From contig NZ_JPMY01000006.1 in the NCBI RefSeq assembly GCF_000761545.1, forward strand, positions 186,001 through 250,000: 64,000 nucleotides of DNA, read 5' to 3'. This DNA comes from Pseudomonas sp. ML96 (GTDB lineage: Bacteria; Pseudomonadota; Gammaproteobacteria; Pseudomonadales; Pseudomonadaceae). The notes under the pieces were generated by a model. The model was not told the DNA's origin and made no database searches. It saw nothing but the letters and a program-made list of their open reading frames with translations. Both the position numbers and the translations under genes were made by a program. Each line of letters opens with the position of its first letter. The stretch's first letter is position 1. Shown one piece after another: positions 1 through 8,397 of the stretch.

Positions 1-1353
1 GGTTTCCAGCGGCAGCAGCGGCGTGCTGCTCCAGGCCTGTTGGGTCGGCGCGCTGGGCAGTTGCGAGGTGCCGTTCTTGCCGGCGGCGGCTACGGCATCC
101 TTGACCTCGTTCTTGCGCGCGGCGCCGGCATCGGCGTCCTTGTTCTGCGGCGGCAGGTAGCGGTCGAGGTCGAGCTTGTCGCCCTTGAGCTGCAGGCGCA
201 GGGCCTGCTTGGCGAAGTCGTTGACTGCCAGGCTGCCGCTGAAGCTGCTGTCGTCCAGCTTCAGTGCCAGGTCGTTGAGCTGCAGGCTGCTCGGCGTGCC
301 GGCCAGGCGGCTGGACAGCTCGAAGCGGCTCAGTGTGCTGTTATCGCTCATGGCCGGCAGGGCGACGCCGAGGCCGTCGAGGAACTCGCGCAGGTTGAAC
401 TGTGCCAGCGACAGGTTGCCTTCGAGCTGGGCGGTCTGGTCCAGGTTGCGCAGCTTCAATTCGCCGAGCGCGCGCAGCTGGTTGGCGGAGAGCTTGATGC
501 CGGTCCACTCGGCCACCTGGGCGGATTGGTCGAGCAGCAGCTGGCCCTGGCTGGCGAAGGTCAGGGTCTTGCCGTTGAGCGGCTCACCGGAGGCCTCGCC
601 GGCCAGCTTCACGTCCTGCAGCTGGTAGCGCTTGAGCGCGCGATCGAAGCGCAGCAGACCCTGCAGCTCGGTCTTGGCGCGCAGTACCGGCTGGTTGGTG
701 CCGAGGAAGGCCAGCAGCTTGACCGGGATGTCGGCGCCTTCGCGGATGGCGCCGGAGGACAGCTCGATGCCCTCGGCGCTGAACTGCTTGCCGCTCTTGG
801 CGTCGTGGTAGTCCACCCGCGAGTTGCTGATGGTCAGGCTGTCGATGTCCAGCTTGAGCGGCTGGCGCTCCTCGCTGGCCGGCTCGGCAGGCGCCTGCGG
901 CTGCTCGCCGGTCTGGGCGGTGCTCGGAGCTGGGGTTGCCTCGGTCTTGGCCGGGCGGCCCACGCCTTCCCAGTTGCCGTGGCCCTTGTCGTCGCGCTGC
1001 AGGGTCAGGTCGAGGCCGTCGACGCGGATGTCGCTCATCTGCACTTCCTTGTACAGCAGCGGCAGTACGCGTACCGACAGGCCGAGCAGGCGCAGGTTGG
1101 CGAAGGGTTTTTCCGGGGTATCGGCGCTGGCCAGGGTGGCGTCGGTCAGCTCCAGGCCGAGCCAGGGGAACAGGCTCCAGCCGATATCGCCGTTGAGTTT
1201 CAGCTCGAGATTGGCCTTGTCGCGGGCCAGTTGCTGGATCTCGTCCTTGTAGTCGTTGGGGTCGAATAGATGGGTCAGGGCGAAGCCGAGCGCGACGATG
1301 ATCAGCAGCAGGCCAAGCACTACCAGACCCAGGATTTTGCCAAAGGCTTTCAT
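1..1353 (-). CDS. asmA: AsmA family protein (C-terminus cut by window edge)
   Basis: Partial gene: it starts at the ATG at 1353 and is still open at base 1, giving the first 451 residues. AsmA-family proteins are anchored in the inner membrane with a large periplasmic part and are linked to outer-membrane lipid and protein homeostasis. One hydrophobic anchor (about residues 5-25) is followed by the family's typical start, an FDPNDYKDEI stretch and then GDIGWSLFPWLGLEL. An Ala/Pro/Glu-rich linker follows near residues 135-160, then long beta-rich sequence. The long open frame on the plus strand over the same bases is a GC-rich shadow. The family call is firm; which AsmA paralogue it is stays open. 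Confidence 0.9.
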   Translation of the reverse strand, partial: MKAFGKILGLVVLGLLLIIVALGFALTHLFDPNDYKDEIQQLARDKANLELKLNGDIGWSLFPWLGLELTDATLASADTPEKPFANLRLLGLSVRVLPLLYKEVQMSDIRVDGLDLTLQRDDKGHGNWEGVGRPAKTEATPAPSTAQTGEQPQAPAEPASEERQPLKLDIDSLTISNSRVDYHDAKSGKQFSAEGIELSSGAIREGADIPVKLLAFLGTNQPVLRAKTELQGLLRFDRALKRYQLQDVKLAGEASGEPLNGKTLTFASQGQLLLDQSAQVAEWTGIKLSANQLRALGELKLRNLDQTAQLEGNLSLAQFNLREFLDGLGVALPAMSDNSTLSRFELSSRLAGTPSSLQLNDLALKLDDSSFSGSLAVNDFAKQALRLQLKGDKLDLDRYLPPQNKDADAGAARKNEVKDAVAAAGKNGTSQLPSAPTQQAWSSTPLLPLET

Positions 1354-1401
1354 GGACCAGTCCTTGTGAGGGAGTTCTTCTTTATAGGGGCGGGAGTATA
1401 A

Positions 1402-1424
1402 CGCCGCCTCGCAGCGAGGCGGCG
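1402..1424. repeat. Perfect 11-bp inverted repeat upstream of asmA
   Basis: CGCCGCCTCGC and GCGAGGCGGCG are separated by one base. There is no T-run on either side, so it is a poor intrinsic terminator. It lies about 50 bases upstream of the asmA start, where it could fold in the 5' leader or bind a dimeric regulator. Function unknown. Confidence 0.4.
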
Positions 1425-1632
1425 ACCCGCACCGCGATCTCCGGGCTGGCAGTGTGCCCGGACGGTGCCGTGGTCGGCAGGCTTTGGATGGCTGCGGCCG
1501 CGCGCGGTTCCCCTGGCGTGGAGTGGCGGATGGCGCCTGCGGAAAGAGGAATTGGCGGCGCAAGCCCATCCGCCCTGGCCGATCCGGGGTTAGGCTGGCA
1601 GCACAACAAGAACGATTCGCCGCGAGGTGCCG

Positions 1633-2850
1633 ATGAACGTAGTCGTGATGGCCGTGCCGCTGTACATCCTGCTGATGCTGCTGGAGCTCGCCTATGAGCG
1701 CTGGAGCGGTCGCCACACCTATCGCCTGGCCGATGCCACCACCAGCATCAATACCGCCGTGCTGCGTGTGCTGCTGGAGGGCCCGCTGCGCCTGCTGCTG
1801 GTGATCCCCTATGCCTGGCTGTACGAGCACGCGCGGCTGTGGACGCTCGACCCGACCTCGCCCTGGACCTGGTTGCTCGGCTTCATCGCCGTGGACTTCT
1901 GCTTCTACTGGGCGCACCGCAGCCTGCATCGCTACAACCTGCTGTGGGGGGCGCACCAGCCGCACCATTCGAGCGAGGACTTCAACCTGTCCACCGCGCT
2001 GCGCAAGGGCGCCTTCCAGACTGCTTTCGACTGGCCGTTCTACCTGCCGCTGGCGCTGCTCGGCCTGCCGTTGCCGCTGTTCCTGGTGCTGCTCGGCGCG
2101 CAGCTGGTCTACCAGTTCTGGATTCACAGCCAGCATGTGGGGCGGCTGGGGATTCTCGAGTGGTTCATGGTCACGCCGACCAATCACCGCGTGCACCACG
2201 GGCAGAACGACCGCTACATCGACAAGAACCACGGTGGCGTATTCCTGATCTGGGACCGCCTGTTCGGCACCTATGCCGACGAGGACGAGCCGGTGCGCTA
2301 CGGCGTGACCACCCCGGTGCGCACCTTCGATCCGATCCGCCTGCAGTTCTCCTGGTGGCGCCTGCTGTGGGCCGACGCCGTGGCGACCCGTTCCTGGTGG
2401 GACAAGCTGCGCCTGTGGTGGATGCCCACCGGCTGGCGCCCGGCGGATGTCGCCGAGCGGCCCTGGCCGAAGATGGGCGCGGACAAGTTCGACTGCGTCT
2501 ATCCGGCTGGCCTCAAGTGGTACGCCTTCGTCCAGTTCGTGGCGATCAACGCCATGGCCCTGTGCTACCTGGCGGCGGTCAAGCGCGCCGAGCTGTGGCA
2601 CGCGCTGCTGCTGGTGCCGCTAGTGCTGGCCGGCTGCGTCGGCCTGGGCCTGCTATTTGAGGGCAAGCGCACTTTGTGGAAGGTAGAGGCGGGGCGTCAG
2701 GTGCTGATGGCCAGCGCGGCGCTGGCCTGGGCGCTATGGCTGGCGCCGCAGCAGCTGGCGCTCGGTATCGGGCTGGTGGGGCTGTGCCTGGCCAGCCTGC
2801 TGTGGCTGGTCTGGCTGGCGGCGCGGCCGCAGCTGGCGCAGGCGTCCTAG
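1633..2850 (+). CDS. Sterol desaturase / fatty acid hydroxylase superfamily membrane protein
   Basis: 405-residue integral membrane protein of the diiron fatty-acid-hydroxylase/sterol-desaturase superfamily. Three histidine clusters that would hold two irons are present: HRSLH (about residue 94), HQPHH (about 108) and HRVHH (about 185). Hydrophobic segments occur at the N-terminus, around residues 130-165 and in the last 120 residues, which form an extra C-terminal membrane region not needed for the catalytic core. I chose the ATG at 1633; a GTG two codons upstream is also possible. The substrate cannot be read from sequence. Its TAG stop lies within a CTAG that also ends the opposing gene. 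Confidence 0.85.
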   Translation: MNVVVMAVPLYILLMLLELAYERWSGRHTYRLADATTSINTAVLRVLLEGPLRLLLVIPYAWLYEHARLWTLDPTSPWTWLLGFIAVDFCFYWAHRSLHRYNLLWGAHQPHHSSEDFNLSTALRKGAFQTAFDWPFYLPLALLGLPLPLFLVLLGAQLVYQFWIHSQHVGRLGILEWFMVTPTNHRVHHGQNDRYIDKNHGGVFLIWDRLFGTYADEDEPVRYGVTTPVRTFDPIRLQFSWWRLLWADAVATRSWWDKLRLWWMPTGWRPADVAERPWPKMGADKFDCVYPAGLKWYAFVQFVAINAMALCYLAAVKRAELWHALLLVPLVLAGCVGLGLLFEGKRTLWKVEAGRQVLMASAALAWALWLAPQQLALGIGLVGLCLASLLWLVWLAARPQLAQAS

Positions 2851-3245
2851 AAGCTGTCCAGCGGCAGGCCGGTGCGTGCGGCCAGGGCCTGGCTTTCCAG
2901 GTGATCCTTGGGTGCGGCCAGGCGCAGTGGCTTGCCGGCTTCGGACGCCAGGCGCTTGGCCTCGTCGAGGATGCGCCGGGCCACGCCGCGCTTGCGGGTC
3001 AGCTTGCGCACGCACAGGTGCGACAGGCGCCAGCAGTCTTCGCCGCGTTGCAGCAGGGCGGCGCCGAGCAGGCGGTCGTTGAAGCGCCCGGCGATCAGCT
3101 TGCCGCTGCCGATACCGTCGGCCAGCAGGGCGTCGACGCTGGCGTAGGGCTCAAGCAGCCAGTCCGGCGCGTCGGCGTAGACCTTGCCCAGGTCGGTGTG
3201 GTCCTGGGTGGACGGGCGGCTGACGATTTCGACCAGAACGGGCAT
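2847..3245 (-). CDS. PanM/PanZ-like acetyl-CoA-binding GNAT-fold protein
   Basis: 132 residues. The stretch RFNDRLLGAALL followed by CVRKLTRKRGVARRIL resembles enteric PanZ/PanM, which binds acetyl-CoA through a GNAT fold, triggers PanD maturation and controls beta-alanine and CoA synthesis. The RKRGVARR part is the acetyl-CoA pyrophosphate loop (Q/RxxGxG/A). Start is the ATG at 3245. It could equally be an ordinary N-acetyltransferase. It converges with the hydroxylase gene and shares a palindromic stop with it. The same frame stays open far upstream, antisense to hisB and hisH; that extension is not coding. Confidence 0.7.
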   Translation of the reverse strand: MPVLVEIVSRPSTQDHTDLGKVYADAPDWLLEPYASVDALLADGIGSGKLIAGRFNDRLLGAALLQRGEDCWRLSHLCVRKLTRKRGVARRILDEAKRLASEAGKPLRLAAPKDHLESQALAARTGLPLDSF

Positions 3246-3350
3246 GACGACTTCCTCGCAAGAGCAGGCTGCGCAGTGTAAAGCCAGCTCAATCGCGCCG
3301 ATAGCCAAGGCGCCGACCACCGCCGGTAGCCGCCCAAGCCCCGCCACGCC

Positions 3351-3356
3351 TATAAT
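3351..3356 (+). promoter_or_regulatory. Perfect -10 box upstream of hisB
   Basis: TATAAT lies 39 bases before the hisB ATG, in the 150-base gap between the divergent acetyltransferase-like gene and hisB. The hexamer 17 bases upstream is a poor -35 match, so the promoter may need an activator or use an extended -10. No leader peptide or attenuator is visible. Confidence 0.45.
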
Positions 3357-3395
3357 GGCGGCCTTTTCCCGTGAACAGCCTGTGGAGCTGGAGAG

Positions 3396-3989
3396 ATGGC
3401 CGAACGTACGGCGTCCGTCGAGCGCAACACCCTGGAGACCCAGATCAAGGTCTCGATCAACCTGGATGGTACTGGCAAGGCCAAGTTCGATATTGGCGTG
3501 CCGTTCCTCGAGCACATGCTCGACCAGATCGCCCGTCATGGCCTGATCGACCTGGACATCTACTGCAAGGGCGACCTGCACATCGACGATCACCACACCG
3601 TGGAAGACGTCGGCATCACCCTCGGCCAGGCTTTTGCCAAGGCCGTCGGCGACAAGAAGGGCATGACCCGCTACGGCCACTCCTACGTCCCGCTGGACGA
3701 GGCGCTGTCGCGCGTGGTGATCGACTTCTCCGGTCGTCCGGGCCTGCAGATGCACGTGCCGTTCACCCGCGCGGTGGTCGGTGGCTTCGATGTGGACCTG
3801 TTCCAGGAGTTCTTCCAGGGCTTCGTCAACCACGCCCTGGTCAGCCTGCACATCGACAATCTGCGTGGCACTAACACCCACCACCAGATCGAGACCGTGT
3901 TCAAGGCCTTCGGTCGCGCGCTGCGCATGGCCGTGGAGCTGGACCCGCGCATGGCCGGACAGATGCCGTCGACCAAGGGCTGCCTGTAA
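3396..3989 (+). CDS. hisB: Imidazoleglycerol-phosphate dehydratase
   Basis: 197 residues, the usual size of monofunctional HisB, which converts imidazole glycerol phosphate to imidazole acetol phosphate in histidine synthesis. Metal-binding histidine motifs are visible: [13 protein letters not shown] (about residues 38-50), DDHHTVEDV (about 64-72) and the C-terminal counterpart [13 protein letters not shown] (about 153-165). The N-terminus starts directly in the dehydratase domain, so there is no fused phosphatase as in enteric HisB. A GGAGAG ribosome site lies just upstream. First gene of hisB-hisH-DUF2164-hisA-hisF; hisH begins on the next base after its stop. Confidence 0.97.
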   Translation: MAERTASVERNTLETQIKVSINLDGTGKAKFDIGVPFLEHMLDQIARHGLIDLDIYCKGDLHIDDHHTVEDVGITLGQAFAKAVGDKKGMTRYGHSYVPLDEALSRVVIDFSGRPGLQMHVPFTRAVVGGFDVDLFQEFFQGFVNHALVSLHIDNLRGTNTHHQIETVFKAFGRALRMAVELDPRMAGQMPSTKGCL

Positions 3990-4628
3990 ATGCAGACAGT
4001 TGCAGTAATCGACTATGGCATGGGCAACCTGCACTCGGTGGCCAAGGCCCTGGAGCACGTTGGCGCCGGCCGAGTGATCGTCACCAGCGACGCCAATGTG
4101 ATCCGCGAGGCCGACCGCGTGGTGTTCCCCGGCGTCGGCGCGATCCGCGACTGCATGGCCGAGATCAAGCGCCTGGGCTTCGATGAGCTGGTGCGCGAGG
4201 TCAGCGTTGATCGTCCGTTCCTCGGCATCTGCGTCGGCATGCAGGCCCTGCTGGAGCGCAGCGAGGAGAACGGCGGCGTCGACTGCATCGGTCTGTTCCC
4301 TGGCCAGGTGCGCTTCTTCGGCAAGGACCTGCATGAAGACGGCGAGCACCTGAAGGTGCCGCACATGGGCTGGAACGAGGTCGCCCAGGTGGTCGATCAC
4401 CCGCTCTGGCACGAGATTCCGGACAACGGCCGCTTCTACTTCGTGCACAGCTACTACATCGAGGCCGGCAACCCGGCGCAGGTGGTTGGTGGCGGTCACT
4501 ACGGCAAGGATTTCGCCGCGGCGCTGGCCGATGGCTCGCGTTTCGCCGTGCAGTTCCATCCGGAGAAGAGTCATGCCCACGGCCTGCAGCTGCTGCAGAA
4601 CTTCGTCGGCTGGGATGGCCGCCGGTAA
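3990..4628 (+). CDS. hisH: Imidazole glycerol phosphate synthase, glutaminase subunit
   Basis: 212-residue class I glutamine amidotransferase that supplies ammonia to HisF. The nucleophile motif GICVGMQ (Cys near residue 84) and the C-terminal His-Glu pair in FHPEKS complete the catalytic triad. The N-terminal [10 protein letters not shown] is typical of HisH. The ATG directly abuts the hisB TAA, which suggests translational coupling. Its partner hisF is three genes downstream in the same transcript. Confidence 0.97.
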   Translation: MQTVAVIDYGMGNLHSVAKALEHVGAGRVIVTSDANVIREADRVVFPGVGAIRDCMAEIKRLGFDELVREVSVDRPFLGICVGMQALLERSEENGGVDCIGLFPGQVRFFGKDLHEDGEHLKVPHMGWNEVAQVVDHPLWHEIPDNGRFYFVHSYYIEAGNPAQVVGGGHYGKDFAAALADGSRFAVQFHPEKSHAHGLQLLQNFVGWDGRR

Positions 4629-4886
4629 ATGAGCCGGGGCAAGAAGGTCGCGCTGCTGGAGCTTGAGGGCGCTCAGCAACAGGCCGCGTTGCAGGTGCTG
4701 AAGAACTTCCTGGAAGACCGTTTCGAGCTTGAGCTGGGCTCGTTCGAGGTGCAGGAAGTGCTCGACCTGATCGGTCGCGAGATCGCCCCGCACTACTACA
4801 ACAAGGCGATTGCCGATACGCAGGCCCTGCTGGCCGAGCGTTTCGCCAGCCTGGAAAGCGATTTGTGGGCGCTCGAGAAGAGCTGA
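4629..4886 (+). CDS. DUF2164 family protein inside the his cluster
   Basis: 85-residue soluble, mainly helical protein. The mid-part with [17 protein letters not shown] and a following Asp-rich helix fits the DUF2164 family. Function unknown. Its ATG abuts the hisH stop and hisA follows after 37 bases, so it is almost certainly co-transcribed with the histidine genes. No catalytic motif, signal peptide or membrane segment is seen. A role in histidine synthesis is only suggested by position. Confidence 0.85.
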   Translation: MSRGKKVALLELEGAQQQAALQVLKNFLEDRFELELGSFEVQEVLDLIGREIAPHYYNKAIADTQALLAERFASLESDLWALEKS

Positions 4887-4923
4887 CCCATCCACGAATT
4901 CACAATTTGAGCAGGTTCACGCG

Positions 4924-5661
4924 ATGCTGATTATCCCCGCTATCGATCTCAAGGACGGCGCCTGCGTGCGTCTGCGCCAGGGCCGCATGGAAGACTCCAC
5001 CGTGTTCTCCGATGACCCGGTGAGCATGGCCGCCAAGTGGGTCGAGGGCGGCTGCCGTCGTCTGCACCTGGTCGACCTCAACGGCGCCTTCGAAGGCCAG
5101 CCGGTCAACGGTGAGGTGGTCACCGCCATCGCCAAGCGCTACCCGAGCCTGCCGATCCAGATCGGTGGCGGCATCCGTACCCTGGAGACCATCGAGCACT
5201 ACGTGCGCGCCGGCGTCAGCTACGTGATCATCGGTACCAAGGCGGTGAAAGAACCGGAGTTCGTCACCGAGGCGTGCAAGGCCTTCCCGGGCAAGGTCAT
5301 CGTCGGTCTGGACGCCAAAGATGGCTTCGTCGCCACCGACGGTTGGGCGGAAGTCTCCAGCGTGCAGGCCACTGACCTGGCCAAGCGTTTCGAGGCCGAT
5401 GGCGTGTCCGCCATCGTTTATACCGACATCGCCAAAGACGGCATGATGCAGGGCTGCAACGTCGAGGCCACCGCGGCCCTGGCGGCGGCCAGCAAGATCC
5501 CGGTGATCGCCTCCGGCGGCATCCATAACCTCGGCGATATCGAGAAACTGCTGCTGGCCCGTGCGCCCGGCATCATCGGCGCCATCACCGGCCGGGCGAT
5601 CTACGAAGGCACCCTGGACGTCGCCGAGGCCCAGGCCTTCTGCGACTCCTATAAAGGCTGA
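4924..5661 (+). CDS. hisA: Phosphoribosylformimino-5-aminoimidazole carboxamide ribotide isomerase
   Basis: 245-residue (beta-alpha)8 barrel enzyme performing the Amadori rearrangement of ProFAR to PRFAR. Recognisable elements are the N-terminal IPAIDLKDG with the catalytic Asp, the phosphate-binding QIGGGIR (about residue 80), the second catalytic Asp in YTDIAKDG (about 165-172) and IASGGI in the second phosphate site. The ATG at 4924 is used; an upstream in-frame extension lacks the conserved start. hisF follows after 11 bases. Confidence 0.97.
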   Translation: MLIIPAIDLKDGACVRLRQGRMEDSTVFSDDPVSMAAKWVEGGCRRLHLVDLNGAFEGQPVNGEVVTAIAKRYPSLPIQIGGGIRTLETIEHYVRAGVSYVIIGTKAVKEPEFVTEACKAFPGKVIVGLDAKDGFVATDGWAEVSSVQATDLAKRFEADGVSAIVYTDIAKDGMMQGCNVEATAALAAASKIPVIASGGIHNLGDIEKLLLARAPGIIGAITGRAIYEGTLDVAEAQAFCDSYKG

Positions 5662-5672
5662 GGACTGCTGAC

Positions 5673-6431
5673 ATGGCGCTGGCGAAACGCATCATCCCCT
5701 GCTTGGACGTGGACAACGGCCGCGTGGTCAAGGGCGTCAAGTTCGAGAACATCCGCGACGCCGGCGACCCGGTGGAGATCGCCCGTCGCTACGACGAGCA
5801 GGGCGCCGACGAGATTACCTTCCTCGACATCACTGCCAGCGTCGACGGCCGCGACACTACCCTGCACACGGTGGAGCGCATGGCCAGCCAGGTGTTCATC
5901 CCGCTCACCGTCGGTGGTGGCGTGCGTACCGTGCAGGACATCCGCAACCTGCTCAACGCCGGTGCGGACAAGGTCTCGATCAACACCGCCGCGGTGTTCA
6001 ACCCGGAATTCGTCGGCGAAGCTGCCGCGCGCTTCGGCTCGCAGTGCATCGTCGTCGCCATCGACGCCAAAAAGGTCGCGCCGGGCCGCTGGGAGATCTT
6101 CACCCACGGCGGGCGCAAGCCGACCGGCCTGGATGCAGTGGTCTGGGCCAAGAAGATGGAAGACCTCGGCGCCGGCGAAATCCTGCTGACCAGCATGGAT
6201 CAGGACGGCGTGAAGAGCGGCTATGACCTCGGCGTGACCCGGGCCATCAGCGAGAGCCTGAGCATCCCGGTGATCGCCTCCGGTGGCGTTGGTAACCTCG
6301 AGCACCTAGCCGCCGGCATCCTCGAAGGCAAGGCCGATGCCGTGCTGGCTGCCAGCATCTTCCACTTCGGCGAATACAGCGTGCCGGAGGCCAAGGCCTA
6401 TCTGGCCAGTCGCGGTATCGTGGTTCGCTAA
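5673..6431 (+). CDS. hisF: Imidazole glycerol phosphate synthase, cyclase subunit
   Basis: 252-residue (beta-alpha)8 barrel that uses HisH-derived ammonia to make imidazole glycerol phosphate and AICAR. The start [21 protein letters not shown] holds the catalytic Asp of the CLDVD motif; the second is in TSMDQDG (about residue 174-180). VGGGVR and ASGGVG supply the phosphate sites. Last gene of the histidine operon, followed at once by an intrinsic terminator. Confidence 0.97.
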   Translation: MALAKRIIPCLDVDNGRVVKGVKFENIRDAGDPVEIARRYDEQGADEITFLDITASVDGRDTTLHTVERMASQVFIPLTVGGGVRTVQDIRNLLNAGADKVSINTAAVFNPEFVGEAAARFGSQCIVVAIDAKKVAPGRWEIFTHGGRKPTGLDAVVWAKKMEDLGAGEILLTSMDQDGVKSGYDLGVTRAISESLSIPVIASGGVGNLEHLAAGILEGKADAVLAASIFHFGEYSVPEAKAYLASRGIVVR

Positions 6432-6446
6432 TCGCGTTTCTGCTGG

Positions 6447-6474
6447 AAAAGCGCCCGCCTCGTGCGGGCGTTTT
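6447..6474 (+). terminator. Intrinsic terminator after hisF
   Basis: A GC-only stem (CGCCCGC / GCGGGCG) with a 5-base loop is preceded by AAAA and followed by TTTT, 15 bases after the hisF stop. Confidence 0.85.
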
Positions 6475-6681
6475 CATTTGGTTGGTTCGCTTCTTGCGTG
6501 GCTCAGAGGGCTGGGGCTTTCCCTTGCATGTCGCCGGCTGCCGGCGTGACGCAGTTCGCGGCCGTGCTCTGGCAGCGTGGCACTATGCGGCGCATGCCGT
6601 CTCAGGTGCTTCCTTCAGGGCCTGCCCGTGGAACATGCAGAGAAGTCGCCCAAACAACCACAATTCTGGAGCTGTACTGCA

Positions 6682-7437
6682 ATGTTGAAGTATCTGCACA
6701 AGGGCCTGCTGTTCGGCCTGCTGCTTCTGGCCGGTGGCGCGCGCGCCGAGGTTTCCGAAGACTACAAGGTGATCCTGCTGACGGAGAACTTCCCGCCGTT
6801 CAACATGGCCATCGACGAGAAGAACTTCGCTCGCGACGACAATATCGACGGTATCAGCGCCGATCTGGTGCGTGAGGTCTTCAAGCGCGCCGGGATAGGC
6901 TACAACCTGAGCCTGCGCTTCCCCTGGGACCGCATCTATCGCCTGACCCTGGACAAGCCCAACTACGGGCTGTTCTCCACTACCTACACCGAGGAGCGCA
7001 AGCCGCTGTTCAAGTGGGTCGGCCCGCTGGCCAAGAGCGAGTGGGTGTTGCTCGCCGCGCCGGGCAGCACCATCAAGGTCGGCAGTCTGGAAGAGGCGGC
7101 CAAGTACAAGATCGGTGCCTACAAGAACGACGCAGTCAGCCAGCACCTGGAATCCAAGGGCATGAAGCCGGACAACTCCCTGCGTGATCAGGAGAACGTG
7201 GCCAAGCTGATGAATGGCCAGATCGACCTGTGGGCCACCACCGACCCGGTCGGTCGCTACATCGCCAAGCAGGAAGGCGCCAGCGGCCTGCAGGTGGTGT
7301 TGCGCTTCAACAGCGCCCAGCTCTACCTGGCGCTGAACAAGGAGACCCCGGACGAGGTGGTCGAGCGCCTGCAGAAGGCCCTGGATGAGCTGCGTGGCGA
7401 AGGCTTCGTCGACGAGATCACCAACAACTACCTGTAA
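6682..7437 (+). CDS. Periplasmic amino-acid-type solute-binding protein (SBP family 3), copy 1
   Basis: 251 residues with a signal peptide (cleavage near the ARA-EV at residues 20-22), so exported to the periplasm. The fold is the HisJ/GlnH type (SBP_bac_3), with the opening ILLTENFPPFN strand and the C-terminal VVERLQKALDEL helix. No ABC permease or ATPase gene is adjacent, so it may feed a remote transporter or act as a sensor. The ATG at 6682 gives a clean signal peptide; an in-frame extension upstream does not. The next gene is a close paralogue. Confidence 0.85.
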   Translation: MLKYLHKGLLFGLLLLAGGARAEVSEDYKVILLTENFPPFNMAIDEKNFARDDNIDGISADLVREVFKRAGIGYNLSLRFPWDRIYRLTLDKPNYGLFSTTYTEERKPLFKWVGPLAKSEWVLLAAPGSTIKVGSLEEAAKYKIGAYKNDAVSQHLESKGMKPDNSLRDQENVAKLMNGQIDLWATTDPVGRYIAKQEGASGLQVVLRFNSAQLYLALNKETPDEVVERLQKALDELRGEGFVDEITNNYL

Positions 7438-7578
7438 GCCAGTGGCGGCGGGCCGCCCGGAGCCGGCGGCTTACCGCCGGTACTGCGTTTCCCGCTGCGC
7501 TTCTGCTACCCTTCAGCCGCCCCGAGGCCGGTCGCGATGGCCGGAACGAGGGCTCTGCCGACTATCAAGGATACGGAT

Positions 7579-8340
7579 ATGTTGTTGAAGCGACTGACCA
7601 TGGTGTTGCTGGGCGCAGGCCTGCTGTTTTCCACTCTGGCACGGGCCGAGCTGCCTGCCGACTACAAGGTGGTGCTGCAGACCGAGAATTTCCCGCCCTA
7701 CAACATGGCAACCAACGGCAAGAACTTCGCCCGCGAGGAGAACCTCTCCGGTATCGCCGTGGATGTGGTGCGCGAGACCTTCAAGAGCGCCGGCATTCCC
7801 TACACCATGACCCTGCGTTTCCCCTGGGCGCGAGTCTACAAGGCCGCCCTGGAAACGCCGAACAACGGCGCCTTCGTGATGGCCAAGCTGCCGGAGCGCG
7901 AGAAGCTGTTCAAGTGGGTCGGCCCCATCGGTCCGGACGACTGGGTGATGCTGGCGCGTGCCGACAGCACCATCAATCTGATCAGCCTGGAGCAGGCCAA
8001 GTCCTACCGCGTCGGCGCCTACAAGGGTGACGCCATCGAGGAGCACCTGCTCAAGCAAGGTCTGCAGCCGGTCAGCTCGCTGCGTGACCAGGAAAACGCG
8101 CACAAGCTGCAGAGCGGTGAGATCGACCTGTGGGCCACCGGCGACCCCGCCGGCCGCTACCTGGCCAAGCAGGAAGGCATCACCGGCCTGAAGACCGTGC
8201 TGCGCTTCGACAGCGCCCAGCTGTTCCTGGCACTGAACCCGGAGACTCCGGACGAAGTGGTCGAGCGCCTGCAGAAGGCTCTGGACGGCCTGCGTGCCTC
8301 CGGCGAAGTGGACAAGATCTTCCAGAAGTACGTCGACTAA
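7579..8340 (+). CDS. Periplasmic amino-acid-type solute-binding protein (SBP family 3), copy 2
   Basis: 253 residues, with signal peptide ending near ARA-EL. It is colinear with the preceding gene over its whole length and shares blocks such as TENFPP, LRFPW, FKWVGP, SLRDQEN, EIDLWAT and TPDEVVERLQKAL, so the pair is a tandem duplication. Differences cluster in the first lobe (FVMAKLPER against FSTTYTEER), which may change ligand preference. The 141-base gap leaves room for its own promoter. No transporter membrane subunits are next to it. Confidence 0.85.
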   Translation: MLLKRLTMVLLGAGLLFSTLARAELPADYKVVLQTENFPPYNMATNGKNFAREENLSGIAVDVVRETFKSAGIPYTMTLRFPWARVYKAALETPNNGAFVMAKLPEREKLFKWVGPIGPDDWVMLARADSTINLISLEQAKSYRVGAYKGDAIEEHLLKQGLQPVSSLRDQENAHKLQSGEIDLWATGDPAGRYLAKQEGITGLKTVLRFDSAQLFLALNPETPDEVVERLQKALDGLRASGEVDKIFQKYVD

Positions 8341-8354
8341 AACCGTCGGCCATG

Positions 8355-8382
8355 AAAAAGCCCGGGCATGCCCGGGCTTTTT
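8355..8382. terminator. Bidirectional intrinsic terminator
   Basis: Perfect 28-base palindrome of A5-GCCCGGGCA and its complement, with T5 on both strands. It sits between the convergent ends of the second binding-protein gene and ctpA, so it can serve both. Confidence 0.9.
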
Positions 8383-8397
8383 CGTTGTGGCGGTAGA

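Noticed and set aside
40..1269. Long open frames on the plus strand over asmA
   Set aside because: The minus frame encodes a recognisable AsmA protein with a membrane anchor; the plus frames are repetitive Gln/Leu/Ala sequence typical of GC-rich antisense shadow.
1354..1632. RNA gene or riboswitch in the asmA-hydroxylase gap
   Set aside because: Only one inverted repeat is visible; no known RNA family pattern.
3246..4895. Extension of the acetyl-CoA-sensor frame across hisB and hisH on the minus strand
   Set aside because: The frame is open by chance; the opposite strand holds full-length hisB and hisH, and the family start is at 3245.
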